Both the position numbers and the translations under genes were made by a program. Below are positions 45,865 to 56,051 of a stretch of DNA of 64,000 bases, one piece after another (within the stretch, counting starts at the first letter, position 1; the number at the start of each line of letters is the position of its first letter). Origin of the DNA: an uncultured Alphaproteobacteria bacterium (GTDB lineage Bacteria > Pseudomonadota > Alphaproteobacteria > HIMB59 > GCA-002718135); contig CACKNC010000001.1 in NCBI GenBank assembly GCA_902601455.1, positions 282,240-346,239 on the forward strand. Direction: 5' to 3'. The notes under the pieces were generated by a model. The model searched no databases and was not told the DNA's origin. It worked only from the letters and a program-made list of their open reading frames with translations.

Positions 45865-45879
45865 TTATAACTTTTGCAT

Positions 45880-45936
45880 GCGTTCCTTCAGTCAAATGAC
45901 TTACTTCCGATTTAAGAAAATCTTAAATTGAACGAT
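45880..45936 (-). ncRNA. Glutamine riboswitch (glnA RNA motif), copy 1
   Basis: The upstream copy reads ATCGTTCA, hairpin ATTTAAG-ATTTT-CTTAAAT, CGGAAGTAAG, hairpin GTCA-TT-TGAC, TGAAGGAACGC. All conserved blocks match copy 2, while the helices differ in sequence but keep pairing, which is covariation evidence for structure. A TATAAA at 45946-45951 on the minus strand could be the -10 of a promoter starting just before it. Confidence 0.9.
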
Positions 45937-45977
45937 TAATTGTTATTTATAAATTTTTAATAAAAAGTAAAGTTAAT

Positions 45978-47473
<1,496 letters not shown>

Positions 47474-47529
47474 AAAATTGGTATAGCCAATAATTTTTAT
47501 TAATAAAACTTAAATTTTATTATTAATTT

Positions 47530-47607
47530 GGCGAACGTAGCTCAGTTGGTTAGAGCGCGGCCTTGTGGTGGCCGATGTCGTGGGTTCGAATCCCATCGTT
47601 CGCCCCA
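47530..47607 (+). tRNA. tRNA-His (GTG)
   Basis: Acceptor GCGAACG with CGTTCGC, an extra 5' G opposite C73 as all bacterial tRNA-His have, anticodon loop TTGTGGT giving GTG, encoded CCA. Confidence 0.97.
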
Positions 47608-47683
47608 AATATCAAAAAAAATCATTTATATTAAAATTCTCTATTGTTTTTTATCTTATTCATCATAAAAGCAGCAAAATAAT

Positions 47684-47768
47684 GGGCCGGTGGTGGAATT
47701 GGTAGACACGCTAGATTTAGGTTCTAGTGCCGCGAGGTGTGAAGGTTCAAGTCCTTTCCGGCCTACCA
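47684..47768 (+). tRNA. tRNA-Leu (TAG)
   Basis: An 85-base tRNA with a long variable arm, acceptor GGGCCGG with CCGGCCT, anticodon loop TTTAGGT giving TAG, encoded CCA. Confidence 0.96.
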
Positions 47769-47785
47769 ATTAAAGAGGTATTTTG

Positions 47786-49135
47786 ATGTCAATAAAAGAA
47801 ATTAAATCTGGAACTTTATACAAAGAATTTTCTTTAGAAATTCCATATGAGGAAATAAATAAAATTATTGACTCTAAAATAAATGAATTACTACCTACTG
47901 TAACATTACCAGGTTTTAGAAAGGGAAAGGCTCCAATAAATATTGTTAGAAAAAAGTATGAGAATAATGTTTTATCAGAGTCTATAGAAAAATTAGTCCA
48001 AGAAAAAACTAGAGACTTGTTAGATAAAAAAAAATTAAAACCATTTACACAACCTAAAATTGACTTAAAAAAATATGAAAAAAATGAACCTATTGAAGTT
48101 GAAATAAAGATTGATTTGGAACCTGAAATAAAGCTTAAGGACTTCAAAAATATAAAAATTAATAAATATAAAATAGATTTAGATAAAAAGTTAATAGAAA
48201 ATAATTATAAAGAATTTATTAAGTCTCAAAAACAATACAAAGAAATTGAAAATAATAGACAAATTAAAAAAACTGATAAAGTTATCATTGATTTATCATC
48301 AGCTGATGAGAATGTTCCTGATTATCTAAAAAATCAAAAAAAACTACCAATTGTGATTAACTCTGAATATCAAGTACTTCCTTCAATTGGAGATAAACTT
48401 TTAGAAAAAAAAATTAAAAAAGGTGATAAAGCAAATTTAGAATTAGATATTTCTAACTCACTTAAATTAAAAGAAAAAAAAATAGTAAACTTTGATGTTG
48501 AAATCCTAAACATCGAGGAGTTAGTTGATTTTGTAGTAGATAAAAATTTTTTGGACAAAAATGGTTTAGGAAGCGAGCAAGATTTAAAAAATAATCTCGA
48601 AAAAAGTTTGAAATTACAATATGAAAATGGATTAAAACAAATTGAAAAAAAACAACTAATGGATATTTTGGAAAAAGAACACTCATTTGACTTACCTCAA
48701 GGTATTCTTGAGCAAGAGTTCAATGACATATGGCATAGAATTGATCATGCAAAAAAAGATGGTACACTTGATGAGGATGATAAAAAACTAAATGAGGCTG
48801 ATTTAAAAAAAAGATATAAAAAAATATCCGAAAGAAGAGTAAAATTAGCTATTCTTCTCAAGTTTATTGCTAGTGAGAATAAAATAGATATTGATGAAAA
48901 AGAATTGTCAAATGGAATGATGCAGTATGCTTCACAATATCCAGGGCAAGAAAAGGAAATAATTGAATATTTCAAAAAAAATCCCTCCTCAATTGAAACT
49001 ATTAGAGGGCCATTACTTGAAGATAAAGTAATTAACTTCGTAAGCTCTCAATGTGGCTTAACAAATACAAAAATCAATAAAGAGGCATATGAAAATCTTG
49101 AGAAAAAAGTTTTTGACGTTAAAAAGGATATATAA
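47786..49135 (+). CDS. tig: Trigger factor
   Basis: Ribosome-bound chaperone and peptidyl-prolyl isomerase, 449 residues. The ribosome-binding signature is [18 protein letters not shown] near residue 38, then a PPIase FKBP-like middle and a helical C-terminal cradle. I use the ATG seven bases after AGAGG; an adjacent in-frame TTG would add one Met. It starts the conserved tig-clpP-clpX-lon-hupB block, 17 bases after tRNA-Leu. Confidence 0.95.
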   Translation: MSIKEIKSGTLYKEFSLEIPYEEINKIIDSKINELLPTVTLPGFRKGKAPINIVRKKYENNVLSESIEKLVQEKTRDLLDKKKLKPFTQPKIDLKKYEKNEPIEVEIKIDLEPEIKLKDFKNIKINKYKIDLDKKLIENNYKEFIKSQKQYKEIENNRQIKKTDKVIIDLSSADENVPDYLKNQKKLPIVINSEYQVLPSIGDKLLEKKIKKGDKANLELDISNSLKLKEKKIVNFDVEILNIEELVDFVVDKNFLDKNGLGSEQDLKNNLEKSLKLQYENGLKQIEKKQLMDILEKEHSFDLPQGILEQEFNDIWHRIDHAKKDGTLDEDDKKLNEADLKKRYKKISERRVKLAILLKFIASENKIDIDEKELSNGMMQYASQYPGQEKEIIEYFKKNPSSIETIRGPLLEDKVINFVSSQCGLTNTKINKEAYENLEKKVFDVKKDI

Positions 49136-49746
49136 TGAAAGATTTTGATGAAATTACTAATAATTTAATACCAATGGTTGTTGAGCAATCTTCTCGTGGA
49201 GAAAGGGCTTATGATATTTATTCTAGATTGCTAAAAGAGAGAATTATTTTTCTCACTGGACCAATTGATGATAATGTTGCAAGCCTTATCTGTGCACAGT
49301 TACTTTTTTTGGAATCAGAAAATCCAAAAAAAGAAATTTCTTTCTACATAAATTCTCCTGGGGGTATAGTATGGTCTGGATTAGCAATTTATGATACAAT
49401 GCAATATATATCTCCAGAAATAATGACAATCTGTATCGGTCAAGCAGCGTCTGCTGGATCTTTGCTTTTAACAGCTGGATCCAAGGATATGAGATTTTCA
49501 CTTCCTAATTCAAGAATTATGGTACATCAGCCAAGTGGCGGATACCAAGGGCAAGTTACAGATATTGAAATTCATACAAATGAGATAAAAAAAACTAAAC
49601 AAAGATTAAATGAAATTTATTCAGAACATACTGGTAGGAAAATTGAAGAGATCCAACAAGTTATGGAAAGAGATAGATATTTTTCTCCTGAAGAAGCCGT
49701 TAAATTTGGTTTAATTGATAAAATAGTTGAGAATAGAAAAGCTTAA
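49135..49746 (+). CDS. clpP: ATP-dependent Clp protease proteolytic subunit
   Basis: A 203-residue serine protease forming two heptamer rings. The triad is visible: Ser near 105 in [11 protein letters not shown], His near 130 in [10 protein letters not shown] and a downstream Asp in [12 protein letters not shown]. Its start overlaps the tig stop by one base and its stop abuts clpX by one base. It serves both ClpX here and ClpA at 11.5 kb. Confidence 0.97.
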   Translation: MKDFDEITNNLIPMVVEQSSRGERAYDIYSRLLKERIIFLTGPIDDNVASLICAQLLFLESENPKKEISFYINSPGGIVWSGLAIYDTMQYISPEIMTICIGQAASAGSLLLTAGSKDMRFSLPNSRIMVHQPSGGYQGQVTDIEIHTNEIKKTKQRLNEIYSEHTGRKIEEIQQVMERDRYFSPEEAVKFGLIDKIVENRKA

Positions 49747-51011
49747 TGAGTAAAAAAGACGAAAAAGAATCATTGTTCTGCTCCTTTTGTGGCAAAAGCC
49801 AGAAAGAAGTAAAAAAATTAATTGCCGGCCCAACTGTTTTCGTGTGCGATGAGTGCGTAGAATTGTGTATGGATATTATTAAAGAAGATAGTAAAAACAG
49901 TAAATCCAAACTAAAGAAAGATACGCCCAAACCTGCCGAGATAAAAAAGTTTCTAGATGACTTTGTTATAGGTCAGAGCAATGCAAAAAAAGTACTATCA
50001 GTAGCAGTATACAATCATTATAAGAGATTAGCCAATCCATCGTTTGATGATGTAGAAATTTCAAAATCCAATATTTTGCTTGTTGGCCCAACAGGCACTG
50101 GAAAAACTTTACTAGCACAAACATTAGCAAAAGTATTAGACGTACCATTCACTGTTGCTGATGCTACTAGTTTAACTGAAGCTGGTTATGTTGGTGAGGA
50201 TGTTGAAAATATAATTTTAAAATTATTGCAAGCATCTGACTATAATGTTGAGAGAGCACAAAAAGGTATAGTCTATATTGACGAAATTGATAAGATTAGT
50301 AGGAAAAGTGATAATCCATCAATAACTCGTGATGTTTCTGGTGAGGGAGTTCAACAAGCCTTACTAAAAATAATGGAAGGAACAATCGCAAGTGTACCTC
50401 CACAAGGAGGTAGAAAACATCCTCAACAAGAGTTTTTGCATGTTGATACTTCAAATATTTTATTTATTTGTGGTGGAGCATTTTCAGGTCTGGATAATTT
50501 TATTAATCAAAGATTAAAAGGGTCTTCAATGGGATTTAACTCGTCTGTCACAGAATTCAATGATAAATCAGTAGGGGACTCCCTAGTTAATCTAGAAAAT
50601 CAAGATTTACTTAAGTTTGGAATGATACCTGAGTTTATTGGTAGACTTCCAGTTATAGCAACTTTAGAAGAGCTTGATGAGGAAATGTTAATACAAATTA
50701 TGCAAGAACCAAAAAATGCTTTATTAAAACAATACAGTTCATTGTTCAAAATGGATGAAATAAAACTTGAGATAAAAAAAGATGCTTTAAAGGAAATTGC
50801 TAAGCTAGCTATAGAACAAAAAACAGGAGCAAGAGGTCTTAGGTCAATTATCGAAAAGTTACTTATTGACCTTATGTTCGAAGCACCTGATAAGAAAAAT
50901 TTAGAAACTATTATTATTAATAGAGAAACAGTATTAAAAAACTCAGATCCAATTTTAATTTATGCAAATAAACAGCAGCAGAATCAAAAAATATTAGCTA
51001 ATAAGTCTTGA
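49746..51011 (+). CDS. clpX: ATP-dependent Clp protease ATP-binding subunit ClpX
   Basis: AAA+ unfoldase feeding ClpP; 421 residues. The N-terminal zinc-binding domain has CSFCGKSQ and CDECVELC, Walker A GPTGTGKT is near 114, Walker B YIDEIDKI, and [10 protein letters not shown] sits near the C-terminus. The pore loop GYVGEDVE is intact. Co-transcribed with clpP. Confidence 0.97.
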   Translation: MSKKDEKESLFCSFCGKSQKEVKKLIAGPTVFVCDECVELCMDIIKEDSKNSKSKLKKDTPKPAEIKKFLDDFVIGQSNAKKVLSVAVYNHYKRLANPSFDDVEISKSNILLVGPTGTGKTLLAQTLAKVLDVPFTVADATSLTEAGYVGEDVENIILKLLQASDYNVERAQKGIVYIDEIDKISRKSDNPSITRDVSGEGVQQALLKIMEGTIASVPPQGGRKHPQQEFLHVDTSNILFICGGAFSGLDNFINQRLKGSSMGFNSSVTEFNDKSVGDSLVNLENQDLLKFGMIPEFIGRLPVIATLEELDEEMLIQIMQEPKNALLKQYSSLFKMDEIKLEIKKDALKEIAKLAIEQKTGARGLRSIIEKLLIDLMFEAPDKKNLETIIINRETVLKNSDPILIYANKQQQNQKILANKS

Positions 51012-51054
51012 TTTTTTCTTAAACATAATCATCTTTTACATATATAGATAAAAA

Positions 51055-53448
51055 ATGAATTCTAAAATTATACCAATACTCCCACTTAGAGACATTGTTG
51101 TCTTCCCAAACATGGTTGCTCCATTATTTGTTGGAAGAAAACAATCTGTTAATGCTCTCAACAATGTGATGACAGGAGATAAAAAAATTTTTTTAGTTGC
51201 TCAACAAGACTCAGAAATTGATACACCTGATTTTGAAAACTTACATGGTATGGGGACCATAGGAAAAGTTTTGCAATTGTTAAAATTACCAGACGGAACA
51301 ATAAAAGTTTTAGTAGAAGGACTTGAAAGAGCGCAATTAAATTCTATTGTATCTAACAATGACTTTTTAAGAGGCAGTGTAAAAACAATTCAAAAACAAA
51401 ACAAATTTAAAACTAAAACCAAAGCATTAACTAAGCTAATCATAGAACAATTTGAAGAATACATAAAAGTAAATAAGAAATTGCCAGCTGATTTAAATAA
51501 AAACTTAAAAACTATTAACGACCCCAACAAAATATCTGACCTGATTTCAGTCAATCTAAACATTACACTTGATCAAAAACAGGATTTACTCAGTCTGACG
51601 GACTTAGATAAAAGGCTCAACAAAATTTATTCTTATCTTGTCTCAGAGATTGACTCTTTTCAAGTTGAGAAAAAAATAAAGGGTAGGGTCAAGCGTCAAA
51701 TGGAAAAAACTCAAAAAGAATATTATCTAAATGAGCAAATGAAAGCTATTCAAAAAGAATTAGGAGAAAATGACGACACTGATGAAATATTAGAAATTGA
51801 AAAGAAAATAAATCAAATAAATTTTACTAAAGAAGCAAAAGAAAAATGTAAAGCTGAGTTAAAAAAGTTAAAAAATATGAGTCCAATGTCAGCTGAAGCT
51901 ACAGTAATCAGGAATTATCTTGATTGGGTTATATCAATTCCATGGAATGCTCCGACAACTATCTCAAAAAATATTAAAAAGTCTAAACAGATACTTGAAG
52001 GTGATCACTTCGGTCTTGATAAAGTAAAAGAGAGAATACTCGAATACCTTGCTGTTCAAAAAAGATCAGACAAGTTAAGGGGACCTATATTATGTTTAGT
52101 TGGCCCTCCTGGCGTTGGTAAGACATCTCTTGGAAAATCCATTGCAAGTTCAACTGGGAGAAATTTTGTAAGAATGTCCTTAGGTGGAATTAGAGATGAG
52201 GCGGAAGTCAGAGGTCATAGGAAAACATACATTGGTTCAATGCCTGGAAGATTTATTCAGTCCATGAAAAAATCAAAATCTTCTAACCCTTTAATCTTGC
52301 TTGACGAAATTGACAAACTTGGAGCTGATTGGAGAGGTGATCCCTCTTCAGCACTATTAGAAGTTTTAGATCCGGAACAAAATAATAAATTTAATGACCA
52401 TTATCTTGAGCTTGATTATGATTTATCAGATGTAATGTTTGTTTGCACAGCAAATACCTTAAACATACCAGCCCCACTTTTAGATAGAATGGAAATCATT
52501 AGAATTCCAGGTTACACAGAGAAAGAAAAAAATAAAATTGCTCAAAAATATCTTTTACCCAAACAATTAAATAATCATGCACTTGGAAAAAAAGAAGCTA
52601 AGTTTGGAACCAAGATCATTAGTAAAATTATTCAAGATTATACGAGAGAAGCTGGTGTAAGAAATTTAGAGAAACAAATATCTAAAGTATGCAGAAAAAT
52701 TGTTAAAATTTTGGAAACATCAAATAAAAAATCTATTGCTTTAAACGAAGAACTATTAACAAAATTTCTCGGTTACAATAAGTTTAGGTCAAGTGAAATT
52801 GAAAAGAAAAATCTTTTAGGTGTTACTAATGGTTTAGCTTGGACAGAGGTTGGAGGTGAGATTCTATCAATTGAGGTAATCTTATCTCTTGGCAAAGGAA
52901 AACTTACAATAACAGGTAAATTAGGTGAAGTGATGAAAGAGTCAGTGCAAGCAGCAATATCCTATGTGAGATCTAATAGCATTAACTTAGGGATACATCC
53001 TTTTGACTTTGATAAATATGATATACATTTGCATGTTCCTGAAGGAGCAACACCTAAAGATGGTCCTAGCGCAGGTATTGCAATTTTTAATTCATTGGTA
53101 TCAAGTATGACTAACAATAAAGTTAAAAGAGATGTAGCAATGACTGGTGAGATAACTCTTAGAGGAAGAGTTCTACCAATAGGTGGTTTAAAAGAAAAAA
53201 TATATGCAGCAGTTAGAGCTGGAATTAAGACAGTTCTTATTCCTGAAGATAATAAGCATGAGGTTAAAGATTTTGATAAAGAAATATTAAGAGCTATCAA
53301 AATTATACCCATTAATGAGGCTAAATCGATACTTAAGCACACTCTAACAAAACCAATTAATCCACTAAATATTACCGAATCAGAGATACTGCAGTCTCAA
53401 AAATCAATAAATATTGATAATAATTTAAAAGAAAATTTAACACATTAA
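51055..53448 (+). CDS. lon: ATP-dependent Lon protease
   Basis: A 797-residue homo-oligomeric protease for misfolded and regulatory proteins. N-terminal substrate domain starting ILPLRDIVVFPNMVAPLFVGR, AAA Walker A GPPGVGKTS near 350, and a Ser-Lys dyad with Ser near 672 in PKDGPSAGIAI and Lys in GGLKEKIYAAVRAG. Length and order are normal. It precedes hupB. Confidence 0.97.
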   Translation: MNSKIIPILPLRDIVVFPNMVAPLFVGRKQSVNALNNVMTGDKKIFLVAQQDSEIDTPDFENLHGMGTIGKVLQLLKLPDGTIKVLVEGLERAQLNSIVSNNDFLRGSVKTIQKQNKFKTKTKALTKLIIEQFEEYIKVNKKLPADLNKNLKTINDPNKISDLISVNLNITLDQKQDLLSLTDLDKRLNKIYSYLVSEIDSFQVEKKIKGRVKRQMEKTQKEYYLNEQMKAIQKELGENDDTDEILEIEKKINQINFTKEAKEKCKAELKKLKNMSPMSAEATVIRNYLDWVISIPWNAPTTISKNIKKSKQILEGDHFGLDKVKERILEYLAVQKRSDKLRGPILCLVGPPGVGKTSLGKSIASSTGRNFVRMSLGGIRDEAEVRGHRKTYIGSMPGRFIQSMKKSKSSNPLILLDEIDKLGADWRGDPSSALLEVLDPEQNNKFNDHYLELDYDLSDVMFVCTANTLNIPAPLLDRMEIIRIPGYTEKEKNKIAQKYLLPKQLNNHALGKKEAKFGTKIISKIIQDYTREAGVRNLEKQISKVCRKIVKILETSNKKSIALNEELLTKFLGYNKFRSSEIEKKNLLGVTNGLAWTEVGGEILSIEVILSLGKGKLTITGKLGEVMKESVQAAISYVRSNSINLGIHPFDFDKYDIHLHVPEGATPKDGPSAGIAIFNSLVSSMTNNKVKRDVAMTGEITLRGRVLPIGGLKEKIYAAVRAGIKTVLIPEDNKHEVKDFDKEILRAIKIIPINEAKSILKHTLTKPINPLNITESEILQSQKSINIDNNLKENLTH

Positions 53449-53512
53449 CCATTGTTTTCTGGGAAAATTTCTTAAATTTCCAACAAAACAGGGATATTTT
53501 TATTAAAATTAA

Positions 53513-53541
53513 TTGACTTGAATATTAAACTAAACAATACC
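53513..53541 (+). promoter_or_regulatory. hupB: Candidate hupB promoter
   Basis: TTGACT (53513-53518) is a good -35 element; an AT-rich -10-like CAATAC/TAAACA region follows about 16-17 bases later. Both lie in the lon-hupB gap, where hupB commonly has its own promoter. The -10 match is weak. Confidence 0.35.
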
Positions 53542-53571
53542 TCTAATTATCATGAAAAAAAGGAGATAATT

Positions 53572-53847
53572 GTGAATAAAAATGACTTAATTGCATCTGT
53601 TGCTTCATCAGCAGGTTTATCAAAATCAGACGCTACTAGAGCCATCGAAAGTTTTCTTGATGCTGTTACCAATTCTCTAAAAAGAGATGAAAAAGTAAGT
53701 ATTGTTGGTTTTGGAAATTTCAGTGTAAGCCATAGAAAAGCTACAACTGGAAGAAATCCAAGAACAGGCGAATCAATTCAGATACCTGCTTCTAAAAGAC
53801 CAAAATTTACTGTGGGTAAAGCTCTCAAAGACGCTGTTAACATATAA
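53572..53847 (+). CDS. hupB: DNA-binding protein HU (beta-type)
   Basis: A 91-residue histone-like protein that bends and compacts DNA. VNKNDLIASVASSAGLSKSDA, VGFGNFSVSHRKATTGRNPRTGE and the arm motif PKFTVGKALKDAV match HU. The GTG start is chosen because AGGAG lies six bases upstream; an upstream in-frame start would add an unlikely N-terminus. The lon-hupB-tRNA-Val-tRNA-Asp-nuo order is conserved in alphaproteobacteria. Confidence 0.95.
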   Translation: MNKNDLIASVASSAGLSKSDATRAIESFLDAVTNSLKRDEKVSIVGFGNFSVSHRKATTGRNPRTGESIQIPASKRPKFTVGKALKDAVNI

Positions 53848-53869
53848 TATTATATTATTTATCTTGCAC

Positions 53870-53900
53870 CGGCTGTTAAAAATATTTAACAGCCGTTTTT
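53870..53900 (+). terminator. Rho-independent terminator of hupB
   Basis: CGGCTGTTAAA pairs perfectly with TTTAACAGCCG around AATA and is followed by TTTTT, just before tRNA-Val. Confidence 0.93.
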
Positions 53901-53909
53901 AAATGTATA

Positions 53910-53985
53910 GGGTGTTTAGCTCAGTTGGTAGAGCATCTCGTTTACACCGAGAGGGTCGGGAGTTCGAGTCTCTCAACACCCACCA
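53910..53985 (+). tRNA. tRNA-Val (TAC)
   Basis: Acceptor GGGTGTT with AACACCC, anticodon loop TTTACAC giving TAC, encoded CCA. It is followed after three bases by a cut copy of tRNA-Asp, showing that the two once formed a single tRNA operon. Confidence 0.97.
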
Positions 53986-53988
53986 TGC

Positions 53989-54029
53989 GCGGGAGTAGTT
54001 CAGCTGGTTAGAACGCTGCCCTGTCACGG
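53989..54029 (+). pseudogene. Truncated tRNA-Asp, 5' half (attachment-site copy)
   Basis: Forty-one bases identical to the intact tRNA-Asp from its first base through the anticodon stem (ending TGTCACGG), then the match stops and unrelated element DNA starts. It keeps the original spot three bases after tRNA-Val, so it is probably the ancestral gene's 5' half. Confidence 0.92.
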
Positions 54030-54130
54030 ATATAACCTACTATACGAAAGATTTTTTTAAAAATCTTTCGCTGTTTACCAACAAAAAAAAGTTTGCTTAC
54101 ACACATCCTAAATGAATCTAATCCTAGTCT

Positions 54131-54168
54131 TGGCACACTTTGTGGCAGGCTTGACACAGTTTGTGTCA
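54131..54168. repeat. Paired 17-base near-palindromes, possible recombinase arm sites
   Basis: TGGCACACTTTGTGGCA (54131-54147) and TGACACAGTTTGTGTCA (54152-54168) are four bases apart. The second is a perfect 7-3-7 palindrome. A third member is near the opposite end of the element. Confidence 0.7.
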
Positions 54169-54352
54169 CAGATGTTTTATTGACACACTTTTTTTTAAAG
54201 TCTTTTAAGGCGGTGTCTACTATCCTACCGCCAACCAAGGAGAATTAAAAAAAGGCTCCATTAATATGCATGACCATTGTGGACATGTCCATGGTTTATC
54301 ATTTTTAATAAATTGTATATTAATATTGGAATGTGTTTTTATCCCCCTATGT

Positions 54353-54396
54353 TTCACTGTGGCATCCTCTCCGTCCTCCTTGCGTGTCACAGTGAA
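54353..54396. repeat. Nine-base inverted repeat before the first element gene
   Basis: TTCACTGTG (54353-54361) and CACAGTGAA (54388-54396) flank a 26-base pyrimidine-rich spacer. The stem lies 18 bases upstream of the HTH gene start and could be an operator or a leader hairpin. Confidence 0.5.
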
Positions 54397-54413
54397 TCAC
54401 TTGTATCATCATA

Positions 54414-54626
54414 ATGGTTAATATTTTTAAACAAACACGGCTTAACAAAAAACTTCTCATCTCTGATGTAGTGGAGAAACTTTGCTATCCATCTGACGTA
54501 ATTGAATCACTAGAAAAGGATAAAATTGACTTTTTACCAAAACCATACAATTATTATTTTGCTAAATATTATGCGCAATTTCTTAAATTAGATAATATTC
54601 CTGATTTATTGAAAAAATACAGATAA
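54414..54626 (+). CDS. Small HTH protein resembling the RodZ N-terminal domain (HTH_25)
   Basis: A 70-residue protein whose pattern, from KQTRLNKKLLISDVVEKLCY through VIESLEKDKIDFLPKPYNYY to FAKYYAQFLKLDNIPDLLKKYR, follows the RodZ/HTH_25 helix-turn-helix consensus. Unlike RodZ it has no membrane segment. In an integrated element it may be a regulator of the element; the palindromes upstream are candidate targets. No ribosome site seen. Confidence 0.65.
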   Translation: MVNIFKQTRLNKKLLISDVVEKLCYPSDVIESLEKDKIDFLPKPYNYYFAKYYAQFLKLDNIPDLLKKYR

Positions 54627-54659
54627 ATTAATTATAATGAATAAAAATATTTTTTAAAA

Positions 54660-55205
54660 ATGAGAGGAAAGTATAGCTTATATTATGATTGGATAATAGA
54701 AGTAGGTGAAGAGAGATTAGTTGAGCAAAAATTTTTAAAAGAAAATTTTTATTCACGAGAAGATTACACGGTGTTTTTGTTCATTCTGATGCGTTTCTCA
54801 AAAAAATTGACTTCAGAAATAAGAGATAGCACGGCTAATAAATCTGATAATAAATTTATTAAAAGTACATTTCCCAATCAAAACATTACAGGTGATGAGT
54901 TAGATGAATTCATTATGCAATATTATGAAAAAGTAAAAAATTTGAAACATTATGGCACCACTCGCCGAGCCATTTCTATGCAAACTAATATTCCACGCAC
55001 GAGTGTAAAACGCATCCTTGATCGATTAATGAAAAGAAAATTAGTGACAGTAACAAAAAATGATAATTTAATTGTGCCAACCGCATTAGCAAGGAAAAAA
55101 TTTTCAGATTATAGGAAATATTTATTTACATCTTTTAAGAGACTCAATAAAATTTTTAATGATTCACATTTAGAATATCTTAATCCAAATGATCCAGGTC
55201 TATGA
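54660..55205 (+). CDS. Winged-helix protein of unknown family
   Basis: A 181-residue protein. The C-terminal half contains a helix-turn-helix-like stretch RRAISMQTNIPRTSVKRILDRLMKRKLVTVTKND, typical of MarR/Crp-style winged helices; the N-terminal half (EVGEERLVEQKFLKENFYSREDY) is not recognised. It follows the small HTH gene by 33 bases on the same strand, within the tRNA-Asp element. It could be an element regulator or a co-opted host regulator. Confidence 0.65.
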   Translation: MRGKYSLYYDWIIEVGEERLVEQKFLKENFYSREDYTVFLFILMRFSKKLTSEIRDSTANKSDNKFIKSTFPNQNITGDELDEFIMQYYEKVKNLKHYGTTRRAISMQTNIPRTSVKRILDRLMKRKLVTVTKNDNLIVPTALARKKFSDYRKYLFTSFKRLNKIFNDSHLEYLNPNDPGL

Positions 55206-55245
55206 GTTATCAAATAGTTTTTGAGGTCGTTACCTATAAGGATAT

Positions 55246-55641
55246 ATGCGTTTTTTAAGTAAATTTTTGATCCTTTTTCTTTCACTCCATGTTGCAATTA
55301 CTGTGGTTGCTTATTTTTATGGTTTTTCATTTACCTTCCCTTTTATCATGACAGAAGGCACTTATGTGCCTGAACATCGTTTACAAGCTTTACGTTTATC
55401 AACTTTTACCACTTTTGTTTATTTTGGTTTTCGATATTTATTTTTTGGTTCAGAAAAGTTGCATCCAATACAATTCTTAGGTGTTTCTTTATTTAACTTA
55501 GGTATTCTAGGTGGTCTATGCCTTTATGTTAATGATATTGATAATTCTTCAGAATATTTTTTAATACCTTTTTTTATACTTTCATCTATAATTTTATATA
55601 ACGCTACTAAACCGCAATATAGAAAATACTTTCAAAAATAA
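55246..55641 (+). CDS. Four-helix membrane protein, element cargo, unknown
   Basis: A 131-residue protein with about four hydrophobic helices (about 5-30, 48-66, 77-95, 105-122) and no motif I recognise. It is the third gene inside the tRNA-Asp element and follows the winged-helix gene by 40 bases. The codon pattern looks like its surroundings. Confidence 0.6.
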   Translation: MRFLSKFLILFLSLHVAITVVAYFYGFSFTFPFIMTEGTYVPEHRLQALRLSTFTTFVYFGFRYLFFGSEKLHPIQFLGVSLFNLGILGGLCLYVNDIDNSSEYFLIPFFILSSIILYNATKPQYRKYFQK

Positions 55642-55754
55642 CCTTTAGATTACCTTACCATCTACCTTTAAAAAGTAGATCAAAATTGATTAAAATTACA
55701 TGAAATTGAATTTAATATTAGTTGATAAGAAATGCTCTTTTAATTTGAATTTTC

Positions 55755-55771
55755 TGACACAATTTGTGCCA
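55755..55771. repeat. Third 17-base near-palindrome, right end of element
   Basis: TGACACAATTTGTGCCA matches the two copies at 54131-54168 (pattern TGRCACA-NTT-TGTGNCA) and directly precedes the integrase remnant. Confidence 0.65.
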
Positions 55772-55946
55772 TAAAAAATATCGAATCTATTGTTTCGAAT
55801 ACATATACGGAACGGAACTTACAAGGTTGGGTGTACCAGAGACGAAAATAGCAGACTTACTGGGACATTCTAATCTTGATATGGTTAGACGTTACACGAA
55901 GTTGGCACAGAAAGAGTATGGTGCTTACGTAAACAAACTGTCGTAA
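55764..55946 (+). pseudogene. Tyrosine recombinase/integrase, C-terminal remnant
   Basis: The reading frame ends IYGTELTRLGVPETKIADLL, GHSNLDMVRRYTKLAQ, which is the box II end of phage-type tyrosine recombinases: LGH and the catalytic-type Tyr after RRY. The preceding HxLRxT segment is degraded and the rest of the protein, over 200 residues, is missing, so it cannot be active. It lies 100 bases from the intact tRNA-Asp, where the integrase gene of such elements is expected. Confidence 0.8.
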
Positions 55947-55958
55947 CAGACATATACT

Positions 55959-55995
55959 AGACGGGTGGTGGCACAGACCACCGCCTGTCTTTTAA
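55959..55995 (+). terminator. Terminator after the integrase remnant
   Basis: AGACGGGTGGTGG pairs with CCACCGCCTGTCT (13 pairs, two G-U) around a six-base loop and is followed by TTTT. It ends transcripts from the element before tRNA-Asp. Confidence 0.8.
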
Positions 55996-56051
55996 ACTTT
56001 ACATTAAAAATCTTTAAATTATATAGGGAATCGCTGATGTTTACATCTCAT

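Larger units (their letters stand above)
54030..54413. other. Gene-poor left part of the element with dense inverted repeats
   Basis: No supported gene. It holds a 12-base-pair stem-loop (54045-54070), two near-palindromes of form TGRCACA-NTT-TGTGNCA (54131-54147 and 54152-54168), a half-copy TGACACA at 54181, the 10-base palindrome GGACATGTCC (54281-54290) and a nine-base inverted repeat TTCACTGTG/CACAGTGAA (54353-54361, 54388-54396). These look like binding sites for recombination or regulatory proteins of the element. Confidence 0.6.

Noticed and set aside
54008-54238. Minus-strand 76-residue open frame in the left part of the element
   Set aside because: It is antisense to the tRNA half and the palindromes, has no recognisable domain and no ribosome site; chance frame.
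54266-54421. 51-residue frame starting MHDHCGHVHGL
   Set aside because: It covers the palindrome and inverted repeat and overlaps the HTH gene start; no family match, so the repeats explain the sequence better.
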